64,000 bases of DNA from Romanomermis culicivorax (Eukaryota > Nematoda > Enoplea > Mermithida > Mermithidae): the NCBI GenBank assembly GCA_963922205.1, contig CAWUHX010000395.1, positions 150,793 to 214,792 of the forward strand, in the 5' to 3' direction. Shown here one piece after another: positions 21,788-30,671 of the stretch (position 1 is the stretch's first letter; each line of letters opens with the position of its first letter). A model generated the notes under the pieces. That model was not told the origin of the DNA. It saw nothing but the letters and a program-made list of their open reading frames with translations, and ran no database searches. Both the position numbers and the translations under genes were made by a program.

Positions 21788-23414
21788 TCTGTAAAACTTT
21801 AGAAGTTGAGTTATGGGATGGGGTTTGGACTTGCTTACTTATGGGGGTCGGTAGAAGTGTTTGGTGGGGGCGGAATTGGTAGGGTTCGGGGGTCAGGCCA
21901 TGTAGAAGGGATAACAAGTTGCGGCCTGTTTTCGACGGGGTTTCGGGGGTGGTGGGCGGCGTAGTGTCTTGCTTTCGGGGGATCTTGTAGCCTAGGGGGA
22001 TGGTGGGCGGCGATTTTTCGATTTTTGCGGCTTCAGGCGTGGGGGGTGGTGACATGGCGCACCAATCGGGTACGTCCACATCAAGGATGTATTCCTCACT
22101 ATGGCGGTGGGTGTTGGGCATGATAGTTCCTAAAGTAGTCTGAGGGCCGTTAGTTATGGCGGGTAATTTTGAGTAAAATGCCGGTTCATCAATGTCCATG
22201 AGGGGTTGGGGTTGCCCGTACTCGATGCAGTTTTGAATATTACGACTTTGCTGATTTGGACAATATCTGCTTGTATGACCTCTCTGCTTGCATATAAAAC
22301 ATTGGAAATTTGAGTAGGGTTTCGAAAGGCAGTTATCTGATTAATGTCCTGTTTGGGAGCAGTGGATGCTTCGGCTTTTACAATCACGTGTACTGTGATT
22401 ATTACGGAAACAGATTTCACATGATTTTCGGGTGCCTAGTGATTTACAATTACGAGCTACATGTCCGATTTGTCCACACTGGAAGCATGTGGGTTGCCTG
22501 GGGGTTGTATTGTTCCTGTAAGCATTATTCCTGCTGAAAGTATTGTTACTGAAATTGTTGTTGCTACTCTGTTGTGGGGGTTGAGGTTTTTGTTTTATCT
22601 GCAACTGTAAATCTTTTACTTGTTGTTCTAACTGATGCAAAAGATCCTGTTGGTCTGTATTTTTAGTTAGGGAGAAGATGGGTTCGGGTTTTGGGGGTAT
22701 AAAGGGAAGGACGTTAGATTTTAACTCATTTCTAAGAATTTGCTGTTCAATGTAAGCTGCTTTGTCTGACATTTCTTTTAGAGTTGCGAACCTTCTATAC
22801 TTAATTGCTTCTCTGATTTCGTTTTGCATGCCTTCTACAAAGAGGGGTTTTATGATCATTTCTCGTGCGTCTGTGTTAAAGTTAGGGTAGGCGAGGGTTG
22901 CAAGATGTTCTAGATCAAATAAGAATTCTGTTACTGTTTCTGAACGCTTTTGCTTTCTTTCGCGTAAGAATTGTTGATGTAGCTCATTATCTCTATTGTT
23001 TGGGAAAAATGCCTGTAATGCGACTTTATACTGCTCGTATGTGTGGGGAGGGTTTTCGGAATTTGCTAAACTTTTGAATTTTGCTAACGCGGCTCCTCCT
23101 AAATGAATTTCTAAACATGCCAACTTTAACTGTACGTCTGTATCTTTCATACCTTGGAGTGCCATGAATTGTTCTAATCTTTTGTTCCATTCACCAAAAT
23201 GTTGGGTCACACCGCCTGTGAATACTGTAGGTTTCACGTAAAAATTATTTGCCATGTTATTACGAATGTTTGCTGTTCTGAGATCGTCTATTAGGGTAGG
23301 GTTTACTGTAATCTGATTCAATTGTGTGCGTAGGGTACGAAAATGTTCTGAAAATAAATTGTTTATCTGTTCTCTAACGATTTCTCCTAAATGATCTTGC
23401 GTTTGGTGGGTCAT
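21669..23414 (-). pseudogene. Family A gag, one stop codon
   Basis: Gag begins MTHQTQDHLG and contains a capsid-like helical region (FGEWNKRLEQFMALQG, then VTEFLFDLEHLATLAYP), a Gln-rich linker and zinc knuckles CFQCGQIGHVARNC and CFICKQRGHTSRYC. A TAA at 22,341-22,343 interrupts the zinc-finger region in frame. After it the frame continues with a Pro/Thr-rich C-terminal region and stops at 21,669. The frame upstream of this ATG is open and similar between the two family A copies as far as the LTR, so translation may start earlier than the ATG. In the minus copy this upstream frame has a TGA at 23,472-23,474 where the plus copy has CGA. Confidence 0.85.
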
Positions 23415-23657
23415 TCTTGGTTTACGATGGGATTTCTGCTTAAATGCTTCAATTTTTGCTTCATGCTGTATTCATTTAAATGTATCGCTTAATGTCTCGT
23501 TGGAGGGGATTTCCAGTTTGCTTTCTACGAATAGTGTCTTACTGTAGGAAATGATTACTACTGTATTATCTAATGCTTCTAAATTGCGGGATAAGAGTAC
23601 ACCTAATTGGGGGCAGGGAGTTCCAGTGGTTAATGTAACGGTACGGTCACCAAAATA

Positions 23658-24575
23658 TGTAACGACCAGATTTGTGTGAGGTACTTTACTTCTAACCAAT
23701 TGGTCGAATCGGTCGATACGGTGGGGACAAATAACGGGACGGGGGCGCGGGCGTACGGTTACAATAAACAATGGGTGATCGACGGTCGCTTGAACGTCGA
23801 CAATAAAAACGCGTTTCGATTTATAATACGAACGGGGGGCCTCGGTTTAAGTTGCTTTCGGATAGTCGGCCGCTTGCAAATATATAAAAAGGATGGGGCG
23901 AGCGCGGAAGTCAAAACGGAAACAACCACAAGTATAAGAACCAGAATAATGATCAAAATCACGCTTTGCTTCTTCTTTTATATGGCGATTTTGGCCACTC
24001 CCTGGGCACTGCGGGAGGTCGAGCTTCTGTCCATCTTCTTCCGCCAATCGTCGTTTCCTGCTATGCTTTTTATGCTTACTTAGTTACGCCTCTCTAACGT
24101 TTCCTGGTACTGTATGCTTTCTGTGCTTTGCTTGCTTCCTACAGTGGGCTTGGCCACACCTTTGTGCTTCTGTGCATGCTTCCTGTATCGGTTTCTCTGT
24201 ATACACATGTTTTGTGGGGCCGCCGCTACCTTTACACTTGAGACTACTGTCTGGCAGGGCTTCTATGTATTTTACTGTGTGCAGGTGTTGTTTACGATTT
24301 TTACGGGGGATTATGGTAGTTGTGGAATGTGTAGTTTAGTGTAGGTTCTAGGGGAACAGCTGCCGTTTGTGCAAATTAATTAGGGCATATTAATTGGGCT
24401 ACCGGGGTGTGAATGGGTCAAAATAAAGTACTTCACGTAATTTTGTAGGAATGTTTGGGTGTGAATCCCAGACACCCTTGAGACGATAAAATGTGAATAT
24501 TAATAATATTTAATAAATGTCTATCACATACAGTATGCTACATATTTACAGTACTGCTTTAGCAGGTACGTTACA
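23658..24575 (-). repeat. Family A 5' LTR of the large copy (918 bp)
   Basis: It runs from TGTAACG to CGTTACA, with small indels relative to the 902-bp LTRs. The interior side (23,415-23,657) is the leader with a TGGTGACCG primer-binding-like sequence a few bases in. The outer side meets satellite sequence at 24,576. Confidence 0.9.
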
Positions 24576-25337
24576 CGTTATTTTTTGTGGAAGGGGTTTT
24601 CGACTGCGGAAAATTCAATGGATACGTCATTTTACACCAAAATCTATCTGGGGTGTAAACAAGCATTTTTTTGTGATTTTCTATGGAGGGTTTTCGACTG
24701 TGGGGAATTCAATGGATGCGTCACTTTACACAAAAAAATTATTCTGGATAAAACCAAGCCTATTTTCGTAATTTTTCTGTGGAAGGGGTTTTCGATCACT
24801 GAGAATTTAATGAATGTGATCCCTTTACACACTAATTCATATCAAGTGTAAACAAAGGTATTTCTGCGATTTTTTGGGTTTAAGGATTCTAGACCGTGAG
24901 GAATTCAATAGGTGTGGTCATTTTTCAGTCTGTTTACAATGTATTTTAAGTACTATGCAGTTTACATATCTTTTACTTTTGCTGGAAGTGAGAATTCGTA
25001 GCTTGAAGATGGTTTTTTATTGTTTTTTTGACGTGAAGATGACCAAATTTAAAACTTCATGTGCTTCTATGAAGGTTTCCGTGCATGGTTGAGGCCCACT
25101 AAAAAGAGGTGAACTAGTTTATTAGAAAATGCCCCGATGGGGCAGAAAAAAGGAGAATATACTTGCTTCGACAGTTGCCATGGTAGAAAAAGAAGTGGAC
25201 TAGATTTTTGAGAACTTGGGTCAAAGTTGGAAAAAATTCACTTCCTTTATATTGGATTTTCATTCTTTCTCAAAAAAATTGTCTATGTCTGCGAAAAAGT
25301 ATATTCTGCAGCTAAGTGCATCAACATTCTTTCCAAC
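24576..25337. repeat. Satellite spacer between head-to-head family A LTRs
   Basis: About four units of a roughly 95-bp satellite, each with GGGGTTTTCGA and TTTACAC motifs, are followed by a 3' flank that matches 40,826-41,066. The same array with about ten units lies at 39,777-40,720. Both LTRs (ending 24,575 and starting 25,338) abut this repeat, so both family A elements appear to have inserted in a satellite locus. Confidence 0.8.
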
Positions 25338-26239
25338 TGTAACGTACCTGCTAAAGCAGTACTGTAAATATGTAGCATACTGTATGTAATAGACATTTAT
25401 TAGATATTATTTTATTTTCACATTTTATCATCTCAAGGATGTCTGGGATTCACACCCAAACATTCCTACAAAATTACGTGAAGTACTTTATTTTGATCCG
25501 TTCACACCCCGGTAGCCCAATTAAGACGCCCTAATTAATTTGCACAAATGGCAGCTGTTCCCCTAGAACCTACACTAAACTACACATTCCACAGCTACCG
25601 TAATCCCCAGTAAAAATCGTAAACAACACCTGCACACAGTAAAATACGTAGAAGCCCCGCCGTACAGTAGTCTCAAGTGTAATAGTAGCGGCGGCCCCAC
25701 AAAACATGTGTATACAGAGAAACCGATACAGGAAGCATGCACAGAAGCACAAAGGTGTGGCCAAGCCCACCGTAGAAAGCAAGTGAAGCACAGAAAGCAT
25801 ACGGTACCAGAAAAGCGTTAGAGAGGCGTAACTAAGAAAGCATAAAAAGCGTAGCCGGAAACGACGATTGGCGGAAGAAGATGGACAGAAGCTCGACCTC
25901 CCGCGACGCCCAGGGAGTGGCCAAAATCGCCATATAAAAGAAGAAGCAAAGTGTGATTTTGATCATTATTCTGGTTCTTATACTTGTGGTTGTTTCCGTT
26001 TTGACTTCCGCGCTCGCCCCGTCTTTATACATTTGCAAGCGGCCGACTATTCGAAAGCACTTAAACCGAGGCCCCCGTCCGTATTTTAATTCGAAGCGCG
26101 TTTATTGTCGACGTTCAAGCGACCGTCGATCCCCCTTGTTTTATTGTAATCGTACGCCCGCGCCCCCGTCCCGTTATTTACCCCGCCGTATCGACCGATT
26201 GGTCCAAGTGAAGTACCTCACAGAAATCTGGTCGTTACA
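25338..26239 (+). repeat. Family A 5' LTR of the plus-strand copy (902 bp)
   Basis: It runs from TGTAACG to CGTTACA with the same length as 1,798-2,699. The left flank (TTTCCAAC) matches the satellite-associated repeat near 41,075. Confidence 0.9.
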
Positions 26240-26482
26240 TATTTTGGTGACCGTACCGTTACGTTAACCAGTGGAACTCCCTGCCCCCAGTTAGGTGTAC
26301 TCTTATCCGGGCGTTTAGAAGCATTAGATAATACAGTAGTAATCATTTCCTACAGTAAGACGGTATTCGTATTAAGCAAACTGGAAATCCCCTCCAACGA
26401 GACATTAAGCGATACATTTAAACGAATACAGCGTGAAGCAAAAATTGAAGCATTTAAGCAGAAATCCCAACGTAAACCAAGG

Positions 26483-26685
26483 ATGACCCACCAAACGCAA
26501 GATCATTTAGGAGAAATCGTTAGAGAACAGATAAACGATTTGTTTTCAGAACATTTTCGTACCCTACGCACACAATTGAATCAGAATACAGTAAACCCTA
26601 CCCTAATAGACGATCTAAGAACAGCAAACATTCGTAATAACATGGCAAATAATTTCTATGCGAAACCTACAGTATTCACGGGCGA
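26483..26685 (+). CDS. Family A gag N-terminus, partial
   Basis: The first about 67 residues match the gag at 23,414 with few substitutions, up to VFTG. The following residues come from adapter sequence and are not real. The upstream frame (26,240-26,482) is open and also matches the other copy, without a stop here. Confidence 0.85.
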
Positions 26686-26710
26686 GTACTCTGCGTTGAT
26701 ACCACTGCTT
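26686..26710. other. SMART-type PCR adapter remnant at contig edge
   Basis: The 25 bases are the exact reverse complement of the widely used SMART/ultra-low-input PCR adapter (AAGCAGTGGTATCAACGCAG followed by AGTAC). They directly precede the N run. This is assembly contamination, not genomic sequence. Confidence 0.9.
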
Positions 26711-26810
26711 NNNNNNNNNNNNNNNNNNNNNNNNNNNNNNNNNNNNNNNNNNNNNNNNNNNNNNNNNNNNNNNNNNNNNNNNNNNNNNNNNNNNNNNNNN
26801 NNNNNNNNNN
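26711..26810. other. Assembly gap (100 N)
   Basis: Exactly 100 N, the conventional placeholder for a gap of unknown size. The rest of the plus-strand family A element is presumably missing here. Confidence 0.98.
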
Positions 26811-27185
26811 CCCAAACTTGGAAAAATTAGAGAAAATTGGGAAAAAGTGCCTTTTTTGGAAAAATGTTCTACTTTTTTCGACCCCTAGTGCTTTTTTTTG
26901 TGGTGTTTGAATTGAACAGAAAAATTAACATTGTTGGCACAATTTTTCTACCAAAAATTTACGCGACGCTACTTCCGGCTTAGTTTTTTTCATGAGAAAG
27001 CAATTAAGTCATCCTTAATTTATTTACATGGGTGTTAAGAAGAAATTCGTAGCCGAAACTTGAAGAAAAATATGAACTGCCTGACAAATTCTATAAAAAT
27101 ATCTGAATTTTCGCAGCTTCCGATTCCTTTTCGGATCGTATAAACAGTTTTGTCGATCATTTTCTCATCGCACTGACTTGGTTAG
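26811..27185. other. AT-rich noncoding stretch
   Basis: No gene is seen. Parts (near 26,920-27,080) resemble 29,690-29,860 (a shared block around ATTGTTGGCACAATTTTT), suggesting an old dispersed repeat. Confidence 0.5.
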
Positions 27186-27893
27186 CATACCTGTAAGACC
27201 TCCGACCATTTGGGGGGGGGGGTAGAAAAAAGTCGAAATTTTTCCCAAAAAAGGCCAAAAAACATACACTTTTTTGCAAATTTTTTAATTTTTTCCAAAC
27301 TGGGGGGGGGGGTTGGGGGTAAATGATTTTGGGTACAGGGTTGACCAAGTTGGGGGTCCCCCCCCCAACCCCCCCCCCCCAAGTACAGGTATGTTGGTTA
27401 GATAAAATAGAGCAGACAGGATTTTAATGCAAATTAGGGCGATGAAAGTATCTTTATGTTTTTATCAAACTTTTGGCATACAACTTTTTAATGGTTTTCA
27501 GTGTATTTTTAGGGCGGAAATTTTTTTGTGGCATTGGCACAAATGTCCGTGCTCAAAAAAAACACATACCCCCCCCCCCCAAATTTCGATTTTGCCCCCA
27601 GGTCCAAACTAGTCGGACCGCTTACAGGTATGGACTGAATCGACTGAAAAATCGGATCTTTTATCCAGGCATACTCATACCAGTACTTGAGGGGGTTGGG
27701 GGGGGACCCCCCCCCCAACTTGGCCAACCATATACCCAACCCCCCCTTGTTTGGAAAAAATTGAAAAAATTTGCAAAAGAGTGTATGTTTTTTGGCCTTT
27801 TTTCGGAAAAATTTCGACTTTTTTTAACCCCCTCCCCCAAATTTCGGATTTACCCCCCCCCCCCCCCAACTGGTCGGAGGTCTTACAGGTATG
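27186..27893. mobile_element. Foldback/MITE-like element with G/C homopolymer runs
   Basis: The arms 27,186-27,393 and 27,669-27,893 are inverted copies. They start CATACCTGTAAGACCTCCG and end with its reverse complement, and both contain runs of 8-16 G or C. The central part has a related CTTACAGGTATG motif. No coding sequence or clear target duplication is found. Short open frames here are low-complexity translations of C runs. Confidence 0.7.
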
Positions 27894-28416
27894 CCTCTAC
27901 TCCCCAGTTGCAGGTATGTATCCAGGAAATAAGTGTTGAGAAGATTCATTTTCCAGCGTTCTGGAATATCAGAATTCGAAAAAATTTACGATGCGCTTTG
28001 CTGGCATGTCGAAATCAGTATTTTTTCTTGTTGTGAGTGGCCACAGCAGCTACCTCAACTACGAAATGTTTTAAAAAAAGAGCGCCTTTCCCGTTAGCAG
28101 GAATAGGTTGCCTCAACACTGGTGGTTCTTGACGGTCCGTCAAACTCGACGGTGGAGGAATGTTAAGAGTGGGCAAAGCAGCCACCTCAACTACCAGAAG
28201 TCCCCAAGGTCAAATTTTTCATGTAGGGGTAAAGTTGAAAATTTGCAGTGGTAGTGTAGCCAAATGTCCACTAAACACTTCGTTTTGTCTCAAAATTAGG
28301 CATTCAGTGGTCAATTTTTAGCACTTCAGGTGTGGGTAATACCCCCCTCATACTCCTCCCTATGGGGTTGTCTGTCAACTACGAATTGTTGCAAAAAAGA
28401 GAGCGCGTTTCCCACT

Positions 28417-28490
28417 GCCCAGTTGGCTCAGTTGGTTAGAGCGTGCAGACGGTAGCCGTAAAGTCCTGGGTTCAAATCCCGAACTGAGCC
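28417..28490 (+). repeat. tRNA-like module (SINE head or tRNA pseudogene)
   Basis: Acceptor, D arm (GCTC/GAGC) and T arm (GGTTCAAATC) can be drawn, but the acceptor stem has one mismatch and the anticodon stem is poor (TGCAG against CCGTA). The loop ACGGTAG has C instead of U at position 33. It is embedded in repeats, so a functional tRNA is unlikely. Confidence 0.6.
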
Positions 28491-28697
28491 TAACTTTTAC
28501 TGAAGCCCCAAATAGTGGGAACAGGTTGCCTCGACACTAGCAGTGGGAAAGGCGCTCTCTTTTTTGCAACAATTCGTAGTTGAGGTGGCTGCTTTGGCCA
28601 CTCTCAACATCCCTCCGCCGTCGAGTTTGACGGACCGTCAAGGGCCATCAGTGTTGAGGCAACGTGGTCCCGTTACTCGGGGCTTCAGTAAAAGTAA

Positions 28698-28771
28698 GGC
28701 TTGGTCCGGGACTTGAACCCGGGACCTTGCGGCTACCGTCCGCACGCTGTAACCAACTGAGCCAAGCTAGC
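28698..28771 (-). repeat. tRNA-like module, inverted copy
   Basis: On the minus strand, with the same ACGGTAG anticodon loop and a perfect anticodon stem (TGCGG/CCGCA) and T stem (CCGGG/CCCGG), but two acceptor mismatches. It is the inverted partner of 28,417-28,490, within the same repeat cluster. Confidence 0.6.
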
Positions 28772-28867
28772 AGTGGGGAAGGCGCTCTCTTTTTTGCAAC
28801 AATTCGTAGTGGCATGCCCCACACTCATCACCACCACTACAAGCACAATTTCCAAATCATCCACGTG

Positions 28868-28941
28868 GCTCGGTTAGCGCAGTTGTATAGCGCGTCTGCC
28901 TTGTATGCAGAAGGTCGAGGATTCGAGCCCCTCACCGAGCA
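28868..28941 (+). tRNA. tRNA-Thr (UGU anticodon)
   Basis: A full cloverleaf is visible: acceptor GCTCGGT/ACCGAGC, D stem GCGC/GCGC, anticodon stem TCTGC/GCAGA with loop CTTGTAT (anticodon TGT, Thr), T loop TTCGAGC and discriminator A. A TTTTT run six bases downstream is a plausible RNA polymerase III terminator. The T stem has one A-C mismatch at the 53:61 pair, which is usually G-C, so a pseudogene is possible. There is no intron and CCA is not encoded. Confidence 0.75.
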
Positions 28942-29864
28942 TTATTTTTCTGACGCGCCAGCAATGTGGACTTTGGGCATATGACATTCTGGCAAAACAA
29001 TTTTGTGCACTTGTGCCAATTGGCATCAATTTCTTCAACGGTCAGGGGCTAACTTCCTTTGATTTTTAAGCATCTTGGGGTGTTAATACCACAAAATTTT
29101 ATCAGCACTTTGCGTCGAGTCAATGTAAATAGGCTCATTATTGCGCCCCAGCGCGAGGAAATTTTCGTTGAATAGTGTATTTGTATTATCGCAGCAAACT
29201 TGTAGGTTGTCAATACACATGCGCAGCATAGAAATTCTGCTGGAGGTCAGCCGGGACAGGGGGTGGAATAAAAATTTTTTCCGTTCATTATAACCAAAAG
29301 AATGGTCTTAGAAAGGTCTTGTAACATCCAAGCAGCACCTATTCTTTAATCTATATTAGTCAGATATGTGAAATTATTTGATAAGACATTTTTTACAGTT
29401 TTAATGTTACTTCTTTGGAATCAAGCGTGTTTTGTTTAGAAAAATTGTTAAGCCACACTATAATTTTCATTTTTATGACGACTTTCTCTTCGCTCTTGCT
29501 TATTTTCTTTCGTCATCTTCTCAATCATTGCTGGGGGTAGTAAAATTTGCTGGGCGTCAGCAAGAATCTGCTGGGGGTGTCAAAACCCCAACTCCCCCTA
29601 CGTACATGTATGGTTGTCAATGACTGATAGATGAAAATAAATTCTAAACTTCCTCTGTTTATTTTGAGTGGGACTTGGAACTGAAATTACGATTATTTTT
29701 TGTGTTTGATTAAAGTAGAAGAATTGGCATTGTTGGCACAATTTTTCGACTAAAAATTTATGCAGAAGTAATCAATTATAGACACCGTCAATCTTTAAAT
29801 GTTATTAAAAGGCGAAAATGAAAGGAAAATATATAGCTTCCTGAACAACTTTATGGAGATACAT
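28942..29864. other. Noncoding, with dispersed repeat fragments
   Basis: No gene is recognised. The segment around 29,430-29,600 resembles 45,660-45,830 (shared CAGCAAGA and CTGGGGGT blocks followed by a C-rich run), indicating a dispersed repeat. Confidence 0.5.
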
Positions 29865-30671
29865 GGGGCCGGTTTCATCGAAGCGACTTAAGCTCCAGCT
29901 GAGCTGCAGCTTAACTCTATATGTTATACCATTGTCCTTAAGCTACAGCTGAGCTGCACCTTAACGGCAATGCTATAACATATAGAGTTAAGCTACAGCT
30001 TAAGCTGCAGCTTAACTTTCTCGATATGTTTTGTGTAGGAGTTAAGCTGCAGCTGAGCTGCACCTTAACTTTTCGTATAAAGAAATGCTTCCATGGCGCA
30101 TTGCGCGGACTTTACCCGAAAACGTTTCGTTCGATTATCGATTTTTTCAATCGACTAGAAAAAATTTCGCCTTTTGTTGGAACTTCACCGACACTGGCAA
30201 CTCGGGGATGATCGTTTTGGCACTTCGTTAGTTCGTTCGTTTTTTTATTCCATTTTGACATATAAACATAAATAATAGTTTAACAAACTTCGAAAACTGC
30301 CTACGCAAGCTACTGGCAAAGTTCCAACAAAGCGAAATTTTTTCTAGTCGATAAACCACTACTAATGACTGTGAAAAAATCGATAATCGAACTAAAAGTT
30401 TTCGGATAAAATCCGGGCAATGCGACATGGAAACATTTTCTTCACACGAAAAGTTAAGCTGCAGCTTAAGCTGTAGCTTAAATCTGTATGTTATAGCATC
30501 GCCGTTAAGGTACAGCTCAGCTGTAGCTTAACTTTCTCGACATGTTTTGTGTACGAGTTAAGCTACAGCTGAGATGCAGCTTAACGACAATAGTATAACA
30601 TATGTAGAGTTAGGCTGCAGGTTAGGCTGCAGCTCAGCTGGAGCTTAAGTCGCTTTGATGAAACCGGCCCC
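29865..30671. mobile_element. 807-bp foldback MITE
   Basis: It begins GGGGCCGGTTTCATCGAAGC and ends with a near-perfect inverse of the same sequence (about 50 bp of TIR with few differences). The inverted similarity continues inward through AGCTGCAGCTTAA blocks and an inner arm (30,120-30,180 against 30,310-30,400). No transposase and no convincing target duplication are seen. The palindromic AGCTGCAGCT core recurs many times. Confidence 0.8.

Larger units (their letters stand above)
1798..24575 (-). mobile_element. Family A Ty3-like retrotransposon, large copy interrupted by family B
   Basis: The 5' LTR is at 23,658-24,575 and the 3' LTR at 1,798-2,699; the coding strand is minus. Without the family B insertion (3,094-16,541 plus one TAAT) it is about 9.3 kb. 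The internal order is leader, gag, env-like glycoprotein, protease, reverse transcriptase, RNase H, integrase. The polypurine tract (2,700-2,713) and a TGG-type primer-binding region beginning a few bases inside the 5' LTR (about 23,640-23,653) are present. No target duplication links the outer flanks: the left flank is another family A fragment and the right flank is satellite. The two LTRs may therefore not come from one insertion. Several stop codons make it non-autonomous. Confidence 0.85.
25338..26710 (+). mobile_element. Family A element, plus strand, 5' end only (truncated by gap)
   Basis: The 5' LTR at 25,338-26,239 is the inverse of the other LTRs. It is followed by a leader with the same TGGTGACCG primer-binding sequence and by the start of gag (ATG at 26,483). 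Gag is cut at 26,685 by adapter sequence and the gap. It lies head to head with the minus-strand copy. Confidence 0.9.
28036..28812. repeat. tRNA-derived SINE-like repeats in inverted arrangement
   Basis: A block with GACGGTCCGTCAAACTCGACGG occurs at 28,120-28,155 and inverted at 28,610-28,645. The motif GCGCTCTCTTTTTTGCAACA recurs at about 28,550 and 28,782 and, inverted, at about 28,385. Two tRNA-like modules in opposite directions lie within. The arrangement suggests two SINE or MITE copies inserted head to tail or into each other. Confidence 0.6.

Noticed and set aside
28664-28984. Plus-strand frame of 106 codons
   Set aside because: It translates the tRNA-like module and the tRNA-Thr gene; not a protein gene.
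29865-30671. Target duplication for the 807-bp MITE
   Set aside because: The flanks (TACAT on the left, TGATA on the right) do not match at any 2-8-bp length I tried.
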